Part shown: piece by piece, positions 25,592 through 36,227 of the stretch
Numbering within the stretch: position 1 is the first letter of the stretch
How the letters are laid out: each line of letters opens with the position of its first letter
Origin: Dietzia lutea
GTDB lineage: Bacteria; Actinomycetota; Actinomycetes; Mycobacteriales; Mycobacteriaceae
Reading direction: 5' to 3'
Assembly (NCBI RefSeq): GCF_003096075.1
Contig: NZ_CP015449.1
Coordinates: 372,001 to 436,000 of the forward strand
DNA length: 64,000 bases
Notes under the pieces: model-generated
Seen by the model: the letters and a program-made list of their open reading frames with translations, nothing else
Database searches by the model: none
Told to the model about the DNA's origin: nothing
Position numbers and translations under genes: made by a program

Positions 25592-26220
25592 GCGCCCGAC
25601 TCCACCTCGTCCGCCACGGGCAGACCCCCTCCAACGTCGCCGGCGCCCTCGACACCGCGCTGCCCGGCGCCCCGCTCACCGACCTCGGCCGCGACCAGGC
25701 GCGGCTGGTGGGCGAGGAGCTCGCCGGGTCCGGCATCCGCCCCTCGGTCGTCCTGAGCTCGGAGGCCGCCCGCGCCCGCGAGACCGCCGGCCTCATCGCC
25801 GGGGAGATGGGCCTGCCCACCCAGGCCGTGCCCGGCGTCCACGAGGTGCAGGCCGGCGAGTACGAGATGCAGACCGGCCCCGAGGCGCTGCTCGCCTACA
25901 ACCGGTTGGTCCGCGACTGGCTCGAGAACGGCGACCTCGACTCCCGGCTCCCCGGCGGCGAGAGCGCCCTGGACGTGCGGCGGCGCGCCATGCCGCTCAT
26001 CGCCGAGTTGCGCGAGTCCTACCTCGACAACGCCGTCGACGTGGTGCTCGTCGTCCACGGCACACTGATGCGGATGATCGCCGTGTTCGCCGGGGCCGTG
26101 CCCTCGCAGTGGGCGTTGGACAACCGGATCCCCAACTGCGGTGTCATCGAGCTGGCCCCGGACGGCGGCGGCTGGGCGTGCGAGCGATGGGGTGACCACC
26201 TGGGGCGGCCCGGGTACTGA
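25588..26220 (+). CDS. Histidine phosphatase (phosphoglycerate mutase family)
   Basis: The product is 210 residues from a GTG start overlapping pheA. Catalytic His in LVRHGQTPSN (residue ~9), Arg in SEAARARETAG and the second His in VVHGTLMRM. Members hydrolyse phosphate esters on small molecules or proteins. In M. tuberculosis the equivalent gene Rv3837c, also next to pheA, is annotated as a phosphoglycerate mutase; true mutase activity is doubtful. Translational coupling with pheA suggests they are regulated together. Confidence 0.8.
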   Translation: MSARLHLVRHGQTPSNVAGALDTALPGAPLTDLGRDQARLVGEELAGSGIRPSVVLSSEAARARETAGLIAGEMGLPTQAVPGVHEVQAGEYEMQTGPEALLAYNRLVRDWLENGDLDSRLPGGESALDVRRRAMPLIAELRESYLDNAVDVVLVVHGTLMRMIAVFAGAVPSQWALDNRIPNCGVIELAPDGGGWACERWGDHLGRPGY

Positions 26221-26354
26221 CGGCGGGCACGGCGTCCGTTCTGGCGGTGAGCCCGGCCCCGGCGACTGAGGCGACGGTTGCGCTCGGCGGGCGGGGCTGC
26301 CGGGCGAGGGGTGTGGCACTCAGAGTCTGCGGTCTGCGGGCGGGTGGGCCCGGC

Positions 26355-26560
26355 GCTGCCGGGCGGACCGGCAGCGTAAGCGGGCTGAGTCGCGCTGGCT
26401 CGGTGACTTACGCATCCGTGATGGTCCGTTTCGGCAGCGCAACCCCCATGAAACCGTGCATACAGCCAGCGTGGGTCAGTGAGGCAGCGCACTTGCGGGC
26501 AGTCGTGCTGGGGTTGTGCACGCCCACGCCCGGCCGTGCATTGGCTGAGCCGCTCAGCCC
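26355..26560. repeat. Family-2 dispersed element (copy 2)
   Basis: It shares blocks with 18550-18735 and 39380-39540: GGTCCGTTTCGGCAGCGCAA, GAAACCGTGCA, CAGCCAGCG, GTGAGGCAGCGCAC and GTGCACG. It runs into the 3' end of the zincin gene at 26554. It fills the gap 26221-26553, where no other feature is seen. Confidence 0.7.
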
Positions 26561-26904
26561 CAGCCGAGCGAGTGCAGGGTCTCCTCACCGATCCCGAAGT
26601 GGTGGGCGATCTCGTGGATCACCGTCACCGCCACCTCGTGGACGAGTTCCTCCTCGGTCGAGCAGTAGTCACACAGCGCGCCCCGGTAGATGGTGATGGT
26701 GTCCGGCAGGAACCCGGAGTAGGTGGTGTCCCGTTCGGTCAGCGCGACGCCCTCGTAGAGCCCGAGCAGGCCGGGCTCGTCCGGATGGCGGTCGGCGATG
26801 AGCACCACCACGTTGTCCATGGCCTCGAACAGCGCGTCCGGTACCGAGTCCAGCGCGTCGTCGACCAGCTCCTCGAACCGCGCCTCGTCGACGCGGATGC
26901 TCAC
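26554..26904 (-). CDS. Zincin-like metallopeptidase family protein
   Basis: The product is 116 residues from a GTG start. It carries the zinc-protease motif HEIAHHFG near residues 98-105 (His-Glu-x-x-His), and CDYCSTEEELVHEVAVTVI before it. This is the small actinobacterial metallopeptidase family (Rv3836 type). No signal peptide, so probably cytoplasmic. Substrate unknown. It overlaps the upstream septum-formation gene by four bases (GTGA), so they form an operon. A family-2 repeat touches its last few bases. Confidence 0.8.
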   Translation of the reverse strand: MSIRVDEARFEELVDDALDSVPDALFEAMDNVVVLIADRHPDEPGLLGLYEGVALTERDTTYSGFLPDTITIYRGALCDYCSTEEELVHEVAVTVIHEIAHHFGIGEETLHSLGWG

Positions 26905-28019
26905 GGCGCCCCGCCGGGCACCGGGACCGCGACCGTGCCCTGACCGGTGTCGGTCGTGGCGCCGGTGTCGCCACCGGGCTGCTGGCCGGGCGGCGGGATC
27001 TCGGTGGTGGTGGGCGCGACCGGCGTGTTCCCGTCGATGAGCACGCCCTGCCGAGCCGAGCCCCGCAGCACCGCGAACGGCCCGGGCTCGGCGGCCCTCA
27101 TCAGCCCGCAGTTGACGGTGCGGCTGCCCGTGCGCCACGAGACCTCGGAGATGGGATTGACCAGCGTCGAGATGAGCGTCGTGCGGCGCAGCGTCTCGGG
27201 GTCGCCGAGGTAGGCGATCCCGGCCTCGCGGCAGGCATCGGCGGTGAGCTCGGACTGCTGACGCGGATCCGGCGGGACCGGCCCTTCGGGGAAGGTCCCC
27301 GTCACGTCGACGTCGGCGACGATCTCGATCGAGTGGTCGTCCGAGCACGGCACCGGCGCGCCGGGCAGGCCCTCGGCGGTGAAGCCCAGGCACGTCCCCG
27401 GATCCCAGCGGCGGTGCTGGTCGGCCTCTGCGAACGTCCCCGTGGACAGGGCTGACCGGCCGTCGAGTTCGGCGGCCGCGATACCGCACAGGACACTGCG
27501 ATCGCCCTTGTCCCAGCCCTCCTCGGACGGCGGCACCACCAGTCCGGTGAAGCGACCCTGCGGATCGACCTCGCGGCCGCCCGCGTACCGGGAGATCAGC
27601 GGCAGGCACCGGTCCGTGCCCACCGGGGCCAGGTCGCCACTGTCCGGGAGCGGGGTGTCCCCGCCGAACCCGGGCACCTCGGACAGGTCGATCCGCCCCG
27701 CCACCTCGAACCGGTGGGGCTCGGCGCAGTCGACCGTGTCGAAGGAGGCCACGCGGTCCGCCGCATCGATGGACCAGGTCAGGCAGGTTCCCGGGGCGGC
27801 GTTGGCGTACGCCGGCCCCGACAGGGTCCTGGGGTCGACCTGCGGGACGACCGCCGCGATCCGCCCGGCGCTCGACGAGTTCGGGTCGTTGATCGCCGAG
27901 GCCATGAGCGCGCCGGTGACCGCCCCGCCGGACAGGATCGCGAGGAGGGAGGCCATGACCGCGCCCCGCGTGCGGAGCACGGACCGACCACGGCGTGACG
28001 ATCGGGTGGTAGTGGTCAT
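26901..28019 (-). CDS. Septum-formation family membrane-anchored protein
   Basis: The product is 372 residues from the ATG at 28019. A short basic N-terminus (MTTTTRSSRRGRSVLRTRG) leads into one transmembrane helix (~20-42). The external part has two or three similar units, each with WDPGTCLGF or APGTCLTWS followed by VPCSDDHSIEIV or VDCAEPHRFEVAG. The repeated Cys pattern and the HxxE/V motif are those of the Septum_form domain family. It ends with a Pro/Thr/Gly-rich tail. A role in envelope or septum function is suggested by family name only. Confidence 0.75.
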   Translation of the reverse strand: MTTTTRSSRRGRSVLRTRGAVMASLLAILSGGAVTGALMASAINDPNSSSAGRIAAVVPQVDPRTLSGPAYANAAPGTCLTWSIDAADRVASFDTVDCAEPHRFEVAGRIDLSEVPGFGGDTPLPDSGDLAPVGTDRCLPLISRYAGGREVDPQGRFTGLVVPPSEEGWDKGDRSVLCGIAAAELDGRSALSTGTFAEADQHRRWDPGTCLGFTAEGLPGAPVPCSDDHSIEIVADVDVTGTFPEGPVPPDPRQQSELTADACREAGIAYLGDPETLRRTTLISTLVNPISEVSWRTGSRTVNCGLMRAAEPGPFAVLRGSARQGVLIDGNTPVAPTTTEIPPPGQQPGGDTGATTDTGQGTVAVPVPGGAP

Positions 28020-28066
28020 CGCCTTCCATGATGCCGCAACCGCGCCGTCCCGATAGGATTCGGAGC

Positions 28067-28510
28067 ATGAGCGGACAGAACCACGACGAGCGACCCGGCG
28101 CGGACGGTGACGTGCGCTCGCCACGGGAGGGTGTGGACCCTGAGGTCCTCGAGTTCGCCCAGATGCTGTTCCAGTTGGCCCGGGACGGCGAGACGGAGCG
28201 GCTCGCGGCGTACGTCGACGCCGGCGTGAGCCCCGACCTGACCAACGAACGGGGCGATGCCCTGCTCATGCTGGCCGCCTACAACGGCCACCCGGACACC
28301 GTCCGCGCTCTGCTCGAGCGGGGCGCCGAGGTCGACCGCGCCAACGACCGGGGCCAGACGCCGCTGGCCGGCGCGGTCTTCAAGGGGTACGGCGAGGTCG
28401 TCCGCGTGCTCTTCGAAGCCGGGGCCGATCCGTACGGCGGCACGCCCACGGCCGTCGACACCGCGCGCATGTTCGAGAAGGACGCGTTCCTCGAGCTGTT
28501 CGGAGTCTGA
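28067..28510 (+). CDS. Ankyrin repeat protein
   Basis: The product is 147 residues. After ~30 charged residues come three to four ankyrin repeats: [60 protein letters not shown], and a degenerate last repeat ([16 protein letters not shown]). Ankyrin repeats bind other proteins; no enzymatic domain is present. Cytoplasmic. It is divergent from the septum-formation gene (47 bases) and lies upstream of serS with 56 bases between. Confidence 0.85.
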   Translation: MSGQNHDERPGADGDVRSPREGVDPEVLEFAQMLFQLARDGETERLAAYVDAGVSPDLTNERGDALLMLAAYNGHPDTVRALLERGAEVDRANDRGQTPLAGAVFKGYGEVVRVLFEAGADPYGGTPTAVDTARMFEKDAFLELFGV

Positions 28511-28566
28511 CCCCCGCGGGCGGTGGCGGATCGGGGCGTTCCGCCCGGGCCGCTAGGCTGAGATGC

Positions 28567-29829
28567 GTGATCGATCTCAAGCTGCTCCGCGAGAACCCCG
28601 ACCTCGTCCGCGACTCCCAGCGCACCCGTGGCGAGGATCCGTCGCTGGTCGACCAGCTGCTGGCCGCCGACGAGGCCCGCCGCTCCTCCATCGCGGCCGC
28701 GGACTCCGCCCGCGCCGAGCAGAAGGCTCACGGCAAGAAGGTCGGCAAGGCCTCGCCCGAGGAGCGCCCGGCGCTGCTCGAGGCCGCGGGCGCCCTCAAG
28801 CAGGCGGTCAAGGACGCCGAGGAGGCCGAGAAGGCCGCGGCGGCCGAGGTCGACCGACTCCAGCGTCTGCTGTCGAACGTCGTCGAGGAGGGCACGCCCG
28901 CCGGCGGCGAGGACGACTTCGTGGAGATCGAGCGGATCGGCGAGATCCCCACCTTCGACTTCGAGCCGAAGGACCACCTCGAGCTGGGCGAGAGCCTCGG
29001 ACTGCTCGACATGGAACGCGGCGCGAAGGTCTCCGGCGCCCGCTTCTACTTCCTCACCGGCTACGGCGCCCTGCTCCAGCTGGGCATGCTGCAGCTCGCC
29101 GCGCAGAAGGCCACCGCCAACGGCTTCACCATGATGATCCCGCCCGTGCTCGTGCGGCCCGAGATCATGCAGGGCACCGGGTTCCTCGGCCACCACGCCG
29201 ACGAGGTCTACCGGCTCGAGGACGACGACCTCTACCTGGTCGGCACCTCCGAGGTCGCGTTGGCCGGCTACCACCAGGGCGAGATCCTGGATCTCTCGGC
29301 CGGTCCCAAGCGCTACTGCGGCTGGTCCTCGTGCTTCCGCCGCGAGGCCGGCAGCCACGGCAAGGACACCCGCGGCATCATCCGCGTCCACCAGTTCGAC
29401 AAGGTCGAGATGTTCTCGTGGTGCAAGCCCGAGGAGGCGCATGAGGAGCACAAGCGTCTGCTGAGCTTCGAGAAGGAGATGCTCGAGGCGATGGGACTGC
29501 CGTTCCGCGTCATCGACATCGCCGGCGGCGACCTCGGCTCCTCGGCCGCCCGCAAGTACGACTGCGAGGCGTGGGTGCCCACCCAGGGGGCCTACCGGGA
29601 GCTCACCTCGACGTCCAACTGCACGACGTTCCAGGCCCGCCGGCTCGGGGTACGCTACCGCGACGACGAGGGCCGGACGCAGACCGCCGCCACCCTCAAC
29701 GGCACTCTCGCCACCACGCGGTGGCTCGTGGCGATCCTCGAGAACCACCAGCAGGCCGACGGGTCCGTCGTCGTGCCCGAGGCGCTGCGGCCGTTCGTCG
29801 GAAAGGACGTGCTCGAGCCGATCCGCTGA
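28567..29829 (+). CDS. serS: Seryl-tRNA synthetase
   Basis: The product is 420 residues from a GTG start, the usual length for bacterial SerRS. The N-terminal ~100 residues form the tRNA-binding coiled coil (rich in [14 protein letters not shown] and [10 protein letters not shown]). The class II catalytic core shows [10 protein letters not shown], motif 2 in [21 protein letters not shown], and motif 3 near the end in [16 protein letters not shown]. It charges tRNA-Ser and tRNA-Sec with serine. Downstream (29830-29969) is a low-complexity TCG/CGC-rich gap without a gene. Confidence 0.97.
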   Translation: MIDLKLLRENPDLVRDSQRTRGEDPSLVDQLLAADEARRSSIAAADSARAEQKAHGKKVGKASPEERPALLEAAGALKQAVKDAEEAEKAAAAEVDRLQRLLSNVVEEGTPAGGEDDFVEIERIGEIPTFDFEPKDHLELGESLGLLDMERGAKVSGARFYFLTGYGALLQLGMLQLAAQKATANGFTMMIPPVLVRPEIMQGTGFLGHHADEVYRLEDDDLYLVGTSEVALAGYHQGEILDLSAGPKRYCGWSSCFRREAGSHGKDTRGIIRVHQFDKVEMFSWCKPEEAHEEHKRLLSFEKEMLEAMGLPFRVIDIAGGDLGSSAARKYDCEAWVPTQGAYRELTSTSNCTTFQARRLGVRYRDDEGRTQTAATLNGTLATTRWLVAILENHQQADGSVVVPEALRPFVGKDVLEPIR

Positions 29830-29969
29830 GGGATCGCGACCTCGTCGTCGTCGTCGTCCTCGTCGTCCCGGTCTCGGGGCGGCCCCGCGCCTCGTCCCCG
29901 TCGCGTCGCGCACCGTCGCGCCGCGCCGCGCCGCGTCGCTCCAGGCGTCCGTCCGCCCCTACCCGGCGG

Positions 29970-30452
29970 TCACGGCCGAAACAGCATCATCACACCGCTC
30001 GCGCTGGCGCACGTGCGGCCGTCCGTGTCGGTGACCCGCGCCTGGACCACGCACGTCGACCGGCCGGCGTGCTCGACCTCGGCGCGGATCGTGGCGGGGG
30101 TCTTCTCCAGGCGTAGAGCCCGGATGTAGCGGACGGTGAGGTCCAGCGTGCTGTACCCGGTGCCCTCCTCGACGACTGTCGTGGTCGCGTAGCCGAGCGC
30201 CGAGTCCACCCAGCCGGAGACGATCCCGCCGTGGACCGTGCCGCCGCGGTTCAGCGCCCACTCCGCCGGCTCGGCCGTCATGGTCACCGCGCCCTCCTCG
30301 GCGGCGGTCAGCCGGACACCGAGCGAGTGTGCGCCGGGGGAGAGGTGCCGCTTCCCGTCGATGATGAGTTGAAGGGCGTCGAGGCCGGCGTGCGGTGAGC
30401 GGTCGGCGGCGTCCGGGAGCGGCGGCCAGGAGTAGTGACGGCTGCGCGTCAT
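29970..30452 (-). CDS. PaaI-type acyl-CoA thioesterase (hotdog fold)
   Basis: The product is 160 residues from ATG 30452. The hotdog core has NRGGTVHGGIVSGWVDSALGYA (the HGG helix, residues ~71-92), then TLDLTVRYIRALR and VVQARVTDTDGRTCASASG. Such enzymes cleave acyl-CoA or aryl-acyl-CoA thioesters. It is convergent with serS and divergent from the acyltransferase gene at 30549, suggesting lipid metabolism. The substrate cannot be read from sequence. Confidence 0.75.
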   Translation of the reverse strand: MTRSRHYSWPPLPDAADRSPHAGLDALQLIIDGKRHLSPGAHSLGVRLTAAEEGAVTMTAEPAEWALNRGGTVHGGIVSGWVDSALGYATTTVVEEGTGYSTLDLTVRYIRALRLEKTPATIRAEVEHAGRSTCVVQARVTDTDGRTCASASGVMMLFRP

Positions 30453-30548
30453 CGGATCGACCGAATCGAAGGGGGCGTCGTGGTCCACCCCGCCGAACCT
30501 ACCGGCGGTCGCGGACACCCGCCGCCGCGGGCCGCTACCCTGGGGCCC

Positions 30549-31376
30549 GTGGAGCTGCTCTATACAGGGATCATCGGGTTCGCCCGGACGATGTTCAAGG
30601 TCCAGGGACTGGACATCACCGTGCGCGGGGAACACCACTTCCCGGCGGTCGGCGGGGCGGTCGTGGTGATCAACCACACCGGCTACTTCGACTTCGTCTA
30701 CGCCGGCCTCCCCGCCCGCGTGCACAAGCGGTTCATCCGCTACATGGCCAAGCACGAGGTGTTCGAACACCCCGTGGCCGGGCCGATCATGCGCGAGCTC
30801 AAGCACATCCCCGTCGACCGCACGGCCGGCAAGGCGTCGTTCGACGAGGCCGTCGATCGCCTCAGGGCCGGCGAGCTGGTGGGCGTGTTCCCCGAGGCGA
30901 CCATCAGCCGCAGCTTCGAGATCAAGGGCTTCAAGTCCGGTGCCGTGCGGATGGCGCTCGCGGCGGACGTCCCGATCATCACCGTCACCCTGTGGGGGTC
31001 CCAGCGCGTGTGGACGAAGGGACTGCCCAAGAAGCTCCTGCGACCGAAGATGCCGATCATGATGGAGGTCGGCGCGCCGATGAAGGCGTACGAGCCGATC
31101 GACGAGTGCACCCGGGAGGTCCGCTCGCGCATGCAGGCGGACCTCGAGCGGCTCCGGGACGAGTACGCGGAGCGCTACGGGCCGTACCCGGCCGGCGCGA
31201 ACTGGGTGCCGGCCCGCCTCGGAGGATCCGCCCCCACGCTGGAGCAGGCCACGGCCCTGGACGAGGCCGAGCACGCGGAGCGTCTCCGTCGTCGCGCCGA
31301 GAAGGCGGCCGCCGAGGGCACGTCGGTGGCCGATGTCGACACCCCGAAGGGACCGGCGGGCCCGGACGCTCCGTGA
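30549..31376 (+). CDS. 1-acyl-glycerol-3-phosphate acyltransferase (PlsC family)
   Basis: The product is 275 residues from a GTG start. The PlsC motifs are present: NHTGYFDF (NHxxxxD, ~41-48), then FPEATISRS (FPEG-type, ~112) and ADVPIITVTLWGS. It acylates lysophosphatidic acid, or a lipoglycan acceptor, at the membrane. The family in this order (Rv3815c/Rv3816c type) sits close to the cell-wall cluster, as here. It overlaps the HAD gene by four bases (GTGA). Confidence 0.85.
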   Translation: MELLYTGIIGFARTMFKVQGLDITVRGEHHFPAVGGAVVVINHTGYFDFVYAGLPARVHKRFIRYMAKHEVFEHPVAGPIMRELKHIPVDRTAGKASFDEAVDRLRAGELVGVFPEATISRSFEIKGFKSGAVRMALAADVPIITVTLWGSQRVWTKGLPKKLLRPKMPIMMEVGAPMKAYEPIDECTREVRSRMQADLERLRDEYAERYGPYPAGANWVPARLGGSAPTLEQATALDEAEHAERLRRRAEKAAAEGTSVADVDTPKGPAGPDAP

Positions 31377-32206
31377 GCCGGTCGCGGCCGATCCTCGTCG
31401 CCACGGACGTCGACGGGACACTGATCGGCTCGGACGACCTCGTGCCCGCCGCCAACCTGGCGGTCGTCGAGGACCTCGTCGCCGACGGTGCGACCTTCGT
31501 CCTGGCCACCGGTCGCCCTCCGCGCTGGCTCGCGCAGGTGGTCGACCAGTTGCCCGTCGCGCCACTGGCGGTGTGCGCGAACGGCGCCGTGATCATGGAC
31601 ACCGGCAGCGGCGAGTTCCTCGAGACCAGCCTGCTCGACCCCGACACGCTCGCGGCGATCGACGATGTCCTGCGGGAGCGGCTGCCGGGCAGTGGGATCG
31701 CGGCCGAGCGGCTCGGTGCCGACGCCGCCGATGCCGACTTCGTGGCCAGCCCGGACTACGAGCACGCCTGGATCCACCCCGCGCATCTCGAGGTGGGGCA
31801 CGCCGAGGTCCTCTCCGAGCCCGTGCTCAAACTGCTGGCGCGCGTGCCGGGCATGCCCAGTGCCGAGATGCTGGCCGCCCTGCGCGGCGAGGTCGATCAC
31901 CTTGCCGACGTCACGTACTCCACGACCAACGGGCTCATCGAGTTCGCCGCCCGCGGGGTGACCAAGGCGAGCGGGCTGTCGCGGATCGCGGCGTCCACCG
32001 CGGCCGCGACCGCCACCCCGTCGGCGGACGTGCCCGTGACGGTCGCGTTCGGCGACATGCCCAACGACCTGGAGATGCTGCGCTGGGCCGATCACGGCGT
32101 GGCGATGGGCAACGCCATCCCCGCGGTCCACGCCGCCGCCGACGAGGTCACGCTGACCAACGACGAGGCCGGCCTGGCGCACGTCCTGCGGCGCTGGTGG
32201 GTCTGA
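31373..32206 (+). CDS. HAD-family (Cof-type) hydrolase
   Basis: The product is 277 residues from a GTG start. HAD motifs: DVDGTLIGSD (nucleophile Asp, residues ~11-20), ATGRPPRW, Lys in VTKASGLSR, and GDMPNDLEML (the last acidic pair). The cap domain is of the C2B type found in Cof phosphatases, acting on sugar phosphates or similar. It corresponds in position to Rv3813c. Coupled to the acyltransferase, so probably co-transcribed. Confidence 0.85.
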   Translation: MSRSRPILVATDVDGTLIGSDDLVPAANLAVVEDLVADGATFVLATGRPPRWLAQVVDQLPVAPLAVCANGAVIMDTGSGEFLETSLLDPDTLAAIDDVLRERLPGSGIAAERLGADAADADFVASPDYEHAWIHPAHLEVGHAEVLSEPVLKLLARVPGMPSAEMLAALRGEVDHLADVTYSTTNGLIEFAARGVTKASGLSRIAASTAAATATPSADVPVTVAFGDMPNDLEMLRWADHGVAMGNAIPAVHAAADEVTLTNDEAGLAHVLRRWWV

Positions 32207-32434
32207 CCCGCGGGGTCGGCCGGCGCTCTGTTCCCGCGCCCGCCTGAGCCGGCCCGCTCGAGTTCAGGCCGCCGGGCGCTACTGCGCCGAAATAGGTCGC
32301 GGACCGGTCCCCACCACTTCCCCGGTGTACCCCTAGCCCCGGTGGGGGAGGGGCACACCTGGTGGGAGCCGGTCCGCAAGTCTGAAATGGCCGCCGCGAC
32401 GAGAAGCCCCGAGGCGCCGTGCCGGAGACCACGA

Positions 32435-32466
32435 GGGTCGCCCGCCGCGCGTGCGGCGGGCGACCC
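32435..32466 (-). terminator. Terminator of the LGFP amidase gene
   Basis: A perfect 14-bp stem (GGGTCGCCCGCCGC and its complement) with a 4-base loop, 9 bases after the amidase stop on the minus strand. There is no T-run. Confidence 0.75.
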
Positions 32467-32475
32467 GGCCGTCGA

Positions 32476-34530
32476 TCAGGGGTTGGGCTCGACGCTGAGC
32501 TGCTTGGTCTCCGGGTCGTAGACGAGCGTGCCGCCGACGAACCGCTGCGCGATCATGCCGTCCTCGCGCTCGGCCTCCGCGGAGACCGGCAGCCCGAGCG
32601 GGCCGTGCTCGAAGCCCTGCGCCGCCCACGCGTCGCCGATCACGCCCCACACCGGGTGCGTGCCGGTCTCGGGCGACGAGTACAGCGCGCCGTTCTCGTG
32701 CTTGACCAGGGAGACGTTGCCGAAGCGCTGGACACCGGACAGCGCCTTGCCGAGCTGGGCGCCGAGTTGCTGGCCGAAGCCGCGGAAGTCGCCACCGATG
32801 AGGTCCTGCGCGGAGCCGGCGTCGATGCCGATCGCGTCCTGCACCGAGCCGGCGTTCAGCGGGATGTCCGCCAGCGTCTTGCCGCCGAGGAGCGTGCGGG
32901 TCAGGGCGGCGGGATCGAGTCGGCCGCCGGTGAGCACGGTCCGCAGGGCCGAGGTGACGGCCTCCTGGATGCCGGACTGGGTGATCGTGGGCAGGCCGGC
33001 GCTTCCGGTGCCGCCGCCTCCGCCTCCGCCACCGCCGCCGCCGGTGCCCGGGTTGGACGGGGCCGGGGCCGCGCCCCCGCCGCCGCTCTTGGCGTAGGAG
33101 GCGGCGATGTCGCGGATCTGGCCCATCTTGGCGTAGCCGGCGTTGCCCGGGCAGGTGGTGAGGCCGACGTCGCGGTGGGCGAAGATGTTGGGCAGTCGCA
33201 CGGCGGTGCCGTACGAGTACTTGGTGTACGAGGTGCCCTCGGAGTAGTGCGTGTCCGAGCCCTTGGGGTCGACGCCCGCGACCGACAGACGCCAGCCGAT
33301 GATCTCGCCGACCTTGCGGATCGTGGCGTCGGACGGGGAGACGGTCGAGTAGTCGCCCATCATCGAGATGCCCCACGTGTTGCCGTTGAAGCCGCCGGCA
33401 TGGGCGCCCTGGACGTTGCGGTCGAGTCCGCCGCGGCGGCCCTCGAAGGCCTGGCCGTACTTGTCGACCAGCACGTTGTAGCCCACGTCGCACCAGCCCA
33501 GCGTGCGTGCGTGGTAGGTGTAGATGCCGCGCATGACGCCGGCCGAGCCCTCGCGGGTGTAGTTGTTACTGCCGGCCGTGTGGTGGACGACGGCCGCGGC
33601 GAGCGTGGGGTCGTAGGAGGTGCCGCCGCAGCGGATCGACTCGTCGGCGCCCCAGCCGGCCCTGGTGATGATGGACGGTTGCCTGGCCGCGATGTCACCG
33701 TGCGCACCCGTGCCGCCGGAGGCGGTGACGTCGGCGAACGCCTCGGGGTCGGGCGTCGGCGTGTCGTCGGGGGAGAGCAGGACGGCCTGCACCGAGTCGG
33801 GGTCGAGGTCGGAGCTCTCGGCGACGGGCTTGATGTCCGCGTAGCGGGTCGGCGCGGGCGGGGCGTCGTCGGCGGCCGGACGGGCCGGGGCGGACGTCGG
33901 GCCGGCGGGCGCGGCGGGGGTCGGCACGGCCGACGGCGTGGGAGCGGACTCGGCGGCGCGCGTGGCGGCGACGTCCTCGTCGCCGGAGGCCGGCGCGGGC
34001 TCGTCCGGGGTCGCCTCGGGCGCGTCGGCCAGTGAGGTGTCCTCGATGTCGATGCCGGACAGCGAGATCTGGACCGCCGTGGTGTCGAGCCCCAGGAAGA
34101 CGGGCTCGGTGCCGCCGGTGCCGGTGACGCTCTCGCCCTTGCCGTCGGTGGACTCGGCCTCGTACCAGGGGCCCCACGAGCCGTCGGGGTTCTTCGCACG
34201 GACCTGCGCGACGGCGGCCGGGTTGTGGCCCTTCCACGTGACGCCGACCATCGAGAACGGCGTCTCGGACGTGACCTCGCGGACGGGCGAACCGCCGGAG
34301 GCGACATCGCTGTCCACGCCCGCGGCGGGCGGTGCCTCGGCCAGCGGGACCGCCGTCTCGCCGGTCGGTAGCCCGCCACCGGCGGTGGCGGTGATGTCGT
34401 CGCCGGACTGGACGACCTGGTCCGCCCCGTACACGGCGAGGGGCGTGACGACGGACGCCGCGACCGCCACCGCCAGGGCGAGGGTCCGGCGTCGACCGCT
34501 GACGTACAGGGGGCGGCGTCGTGTTCTCAA
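32476..34530 (-). CDS. N-acetylmuramoyl-L-alanine amidase with LGFP repeat
   Basis: The product is 684 residues, using a TTG start at 34530 that has GGAG six bases upstream and opens a good signal peptide (RRRTLALAVAVAASVV). The frame stays open to an ATG at 34671, which would add 47 residues before the signal. After a beta-rich part and a Pro/Ala/Thr linker, a PGRP/amidase-2 domain (RAGWGADESIRCGG..VVHHTAGSNNY, GYNVLVDKYGQAFEGRRGG, HRDVGLTTCPGN) cuts between MurNAc and L-Ala. An LGFP repeat (GPLGLPVSAEAERED) ends the protein and probably binds the wall. The position matches Rv3811 near glf. Confidence 0.85.
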   Translation of the reverse strand: MRTRRRPLYVSGRRRTLALAVAVAASVVTPLAVYGADQVVQSGDDITATAGGGLPTGETAVPLAEAPPAAGVDSDVASGGSPVREVTSETPFSMVGVTWKGHNPAAVAQVRAKNPDGSWGPWYEAESTDGKGESVTGTGGTEPVFLGLDTTAVQISLSGIDIEDTSLADAPEATPDEPAPASGDEDVAATRAAESAPTPSAVPTPAAPAGPTSAPARPAADDAPPAPTRYADIKPVAESSDLDPDSVQAVLLSPDDTPTPDPEAFADVTASGGTGAHGDIAARQPSIITRAGWGADESIRCGGTSYDPTLAAAVVHHTAGSNNYTREGSAGVMRGIYTYHARTLGWCDVGYNVLVDKYGQAFEGRRGGLDRNVQGAHAGGFNGNTWGISMMGDYSTVSPSDATIRKVGEIIGWRLSVAGVDPKGSDTHYSEGTSYTKYSYGTAVRLPNIFAHRDVGLTTCPGNAGYAKMGQIRDIAASYAKSGGGGAAPAPSNPGTGGGGGGGGGGGTGSAGLPTITQSGIQEAVTSALRTVLTGGRLDPAALTRTLLGGKTLADIPLNAGSVQDAIGIDAGSAQDLIGGDFRGFGQQLGAQLGKALSGVQRFGNVSLVKHENGALYSSPETGTHPVWGVIGDAWAAQGFEHGPLGLPVSAEAEREDGMIAQRFVGGTLVYDPETKQLSVEPNP

Positions 34531-34686
34531 GGGCTTCTCCAGATCAGGATCTGTGTCACGCGGCTGCGCGGGCTGCGTGGCACTACTGCCCGTCAGGCCT
34601 CGCCGGAGCGAGACCACAGGGACGTGTGTGACGAACGGGGTCAATGTTAGCCAAGAAACGACTGAAACCAAGTGGTAAAACTGTGA

Positions 34687-36141
<1,455 letters not shown>

Positions 36142-36153
36142 TCCCCCCGCGAA

Positions 36154-36227
36154 ATCCGCTACTCCCCGGCGGGATCTGCTACTCCTGCCGGGGTAGCGGA
36201 TCCGTCGTCGGGGTAGCGGATTCGGGT
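36154..36227. repeat. Family-3 palindromic element at the 3' end of the SAVED-like gene
   Basis: Palindrome with arms ATCCGCTACTCCCCGGC (36154-36170) and GCCGGGGTAGCGGAT (36187-36201), followed by a second GTAGCGGATT at 36214-36223. The ~74 bases align with 45262-45336 inside aftB with about 75% identity by eye. Bases 36179-36181, inside it, are the stop codon of the minus-strand gene. Confidence 0.75.

Noticed and set aside
28279-29913. Minus-strand open frame of over 500 codons antisense to serS
   Set aside because: serS has all class II motifs on the plus strand; the antisense product is compositionally biased and motif-free.
29830-29969. Simple TCG and GCC repeats as a functional array
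   Set aside because: Short low-complexity drift after serS; no consistent unit or inverted arms.
34531-34671. ATG at 34671 as the start of the LGFP amidase
   Set aside because: It would place 47 residues before a good signal peptide. The TTG at 34530 has GGAG at the right distance. The alternative cannot be fully excluded.
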